Assembly (NCBI GenBank): GCA_938015295.1
Contig: CALLQB010000047.1
Span: 1 to 64,000, forward strand
Length of the DNA stretch: 64,000 nucleotides
Origin: an uncultured Acidimicrobiales bacterium
GTDB lineage: Bacteria > Actinomycetota > Acidimicrobiia > Acidimicrobiales > SHLQ01
Reading direction: 5' to 3'
Shown: one piece after another, positions 62,580 through 64,000 of the stretch
Position numbering within the stretch: position 1 is the stretch's first letter
Layout of the letters: every line of letters begins with the position of its first letter
Notes under the pieces: model-generated
The model's input: the letters and a program-made list of their open reading frames with translations, nothing else
Told to the model about the DNA's origin: nothing
Databases searched by the model: none
Translations under genes and position numbers: made by a program

Positions 62580-63368
62580 CTACTTGCCAGTGAACTTCGG
62601 TGGCCGTTTCTCGGTAAAGGCGGCAACGCCTTCGGCATGGTCCTCGGACACGAAACAATCGAGCAGAATCTCTCGGCTCTCCAATTGATGCTCGAGAACT
62701 GGCCGAGTCAACCCCGCATACAACAACGCTTTGGTCAAACGGTGAGCCCGCGGCGAGCCAGCGTGGTAGCGCTCGGCTTCGGTGAGCGCAGCTTCGAGCA
62801 GGTCACCCGGTTCGACCATCTCGCAGATGTAGCCAAGGGCGAGAGCTTCTTCGGCGGGCAACCAGCTGCCGGAATACAGCAAGCGAAGTGCCGGTTGCAG
62901 ACCAATCTGGCGCGGCAACAGCCACGAGCCGGCACCGGTATCGGGTATGAGTCCCCGGTGCGCGAAGTTCCAAGCGAACCGGGCCCGGTTGCTGGCAATA
63001 CGGACATCGCCGTGACTAGTCCACTCGGCACCCATACCAACAGCCGGGCCATCGCAGGCAACGATGACCGGCTTTGGGCACGCGGTGATGTTCCACCAGC
63101 CCGCTTCGTTCATGGGCGACGCGGTGATGCCGCGATCTTCGGGTGGAATCGATTCGAGGAAGGCCAAATCGATCCCCGAACAAAAGGCGTCGCCCTCGCC
63201 CGTGAGGACGACCGTACGAACCTCGTCGGCGGCCGCTGCGGTCAACAGATGGTCGTACATCGTTTCGATCATCGGGTACGTCATTGCGTTGCGACGGGTT
63301 GGGTTATCGATGGTGATAACCGCGGACCCTCGAACGACTTCGTACCGGACTTGCCCCGTGTTTGCCAT
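62580..63368 (-). CDS. Crotonase-fold protein (enoyl-CoA hydratase family)
   Basis: The 262 residues have VVLTGEGDAFCSGIDLAFLESI (oxyanion strand) and ITACPKPVIVACDGPAVGMGAEWTSHGDVRIAS. Neither catalytic Glu of classical hydratases is visible (NFAHRGLIPDTG and ALRLLYSG occupy those places). It is therefore likely a different crotonase reaction. A GAAGAAGG ribosome site lies before the ATG. It sits 24 bases from the next crotonase, presumably co-transcribed. Confidence 0.9.
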   Translation of the reverse strand: MANTGQVRYEVVRGSAVITIDNPTRRNAMTYPMIETMYDHLLTAAAADEVRTVVLTGEGDAFCSGIDLAFLESIPPEDRGITASPMNEAGWWNITACPKPVIVACDGPAVGMGAEWTSHGDVRIASNRARFAWNFAHRGLIPDTGAGSWLLPRQIGLQPALRLLYSGSWLPAEEALALGYICEMVEPGDLLEAALTEAERYHAGSPRAHRLTKALLYAGLTRPVLEHQLESREILLDCFVSEDHAEGVAAFTEKRPPKFTGK

Positions 63369-63392
63369 GTGACCCTTCTTCGAACGCTGTTG

Positions 63393-64000
63393 TTACTGGA
63401 AGTTTGCCGGTCGCTTCTCGAGCGCCGCCGAAACACCCTCGGCAAAGTCGGGATGGGCCATCGACCGCAACTCGGCAGCAAGGCTCACTTCGAACAACGA
63501 AGCGAACTGGCCTTTGATCCAGTTGTTGATCGAGACCTTCGTTCCCTGCAATGCCACCTGCGGACCATTTGCTAGACGTTCTGCCAACTCACGAGCGGTG
63601 GACATGACCTCATCGGGGCCAACCACACGGTTGATGAGTCCAAGAGCAAGAGCCTCTTCGGCCGATGCATTCGTGCCCAACATCATGAACTCTTTTGCCC
63701 GGTTGGGACCAGCCAACAATGTCCAAATAGCCAGGCCGCCGTCGCCGGGAACCAGACCAATGTTGATGTGCGGATCGCCGATGATTGCTTTCTCATTGAC
63801 GATGGCCATATCGCAGAGCAGAGCAAGCGTCGCCCCGAGGCCAATCGCGTGTCCGTTCACCGCAGCGATGAGCGGCTTCTCGAACGACAAAAGGCCGTAC
63901 ACCGCTCGACGGCCAGAGGCGGCGCTGATGCCTGAGCCTCCAGCGGGATCAACCGCCAGCCGGGCCTCCATGTCTTTGAGATCGCCTCCGGCGCAGAACG
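63393..64000 (-). CDS. Crotonase-fold protein, 5' end outside the window
   Basis: The visible 202 residues run from FCAGGDLKDMEARL (oxyanion strand) to the stop; the gene continues past 64000. NGHAIGLGATLALLCDMAIVNEKAIIGDPHINIGLVPGDGGLAIWTLL and AKEFMMLGTNASAEEALALGL follow. The second catalytic Glu (AKEFM) is present while the first is His (DPHINIG). It is likely an enoyl-CoA hydratase or isomerase acting beside the previous gene. Confidence 0.88.
   Translation of the reverse strand, partial: FCAGGDLKDMEARLAVDPAGGSGISAASGRRAVYGLLSFEKPLIAAVNGHAIGLGATLALLCDMAIVNEKAIIGDPHINIGLVPGDGGLAIWTLLAGPNRAKEFMMLGTNASAEEALALGLINRVVGPDEVMSTARELAERLANGPQVALQGTKVSINNWIKGQFASLFEVSLAAELRSMAHPDFAEGVSAALEKRPANFQ

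Overview
This GC-rich window reads as chromosomal DNA of a high-GC actinobacterium, most likely class Acidimicrobiia. That placement is an inference. It rests on the Actinobacteria-specific 32-residue ribosomal protein bS22, DUF501 and Rpf-type proteins, F420-type luciferase-like oxidoreductases, cox-type accessory genes and many start codons fused to promoters. I see no IS element, prophage, CRISPR array or rRNA.

Backbone. Scattered over 6.5-48.2 kb is a housekeeping set that corresponds, as far as I recall, to Mycobacterium tuberculosis Rv1009-Rv1026: ppx/gppA, DUF501, divIC/ftsB-like, eno, mazG, a PpiC lipoprotein, mfd, pth, rplY, prs, a glmU-like gene, ispE, ksgA and an rpf gene. Here it is opened by several inserts: (1) a CO-dehydrogenase-type group at 8.0-14.4 kb (coxS, coxM, coxD/MoxR, coxE, two XdhC-type genes, mocA-like, coxG-like) with no large catalytic subunit; (2) a cell-surface glycan operon at 16.3-20.3 kb (GT2, epimerase, flippase-like protein, sulfotransferase); (3) a six-gene chain at 20.3-25.4 kb joined throughout by 4-base ATGA overlaps (three unknown proteins, two glycosyltransferases, MazG); (4) asnB, a GDP-mannose/UDP-glucose dehydrogenase, a GT4 and a MurJ-like flippase at 34.9-41.0 kb, followed by a secreted DUF4038-like/RTX protein and a Stf0 sulfotransferase. 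The glmU-like gene at the glmU position looks catalytically degenerate in both halves.

From 48.4 kb to the end the content changes to a catabolic island: SDR, PNPOx-fold protein, nitroreductase, MFS, ThuA-like, two LLM/F420 oxidoreductases, a molybdopterin oxidoreductase, a D-aminoacylase-type amidohydrolase, a PEP-utilising phosphohistidine-domain protein, a VOC protein, a second MFS pump and two crotonases. The genes are tightly coupled, which suggests import, ring or nitro/amide processing, and beta-oxidation-like steps for an unknown substrate.

The left edge (0-6 kb) holds tRNA-Leu, a conserved small protein, a membrane-anchored VWA protein, a pair of RecB-like proteins (one with an intact and one with a degenerate PD-(D/E)XK core) and a crotonase lacking both catalytic Glu residues.

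Cross-cutting signals: at least eleven start codons have a TANNNT -10 hexamer exactly 6-7 bases upstream, the signature of leaderless mRNAs. There is a 55-base hairpin element in two copies 49 kb apart, a GGGGTCAGG(C/T)AC repeat family at two sites in the catabolic island, an 18/20 palindromic operator candidate at 52.65 kb, and several in-frame minisatellites inside coding genes.
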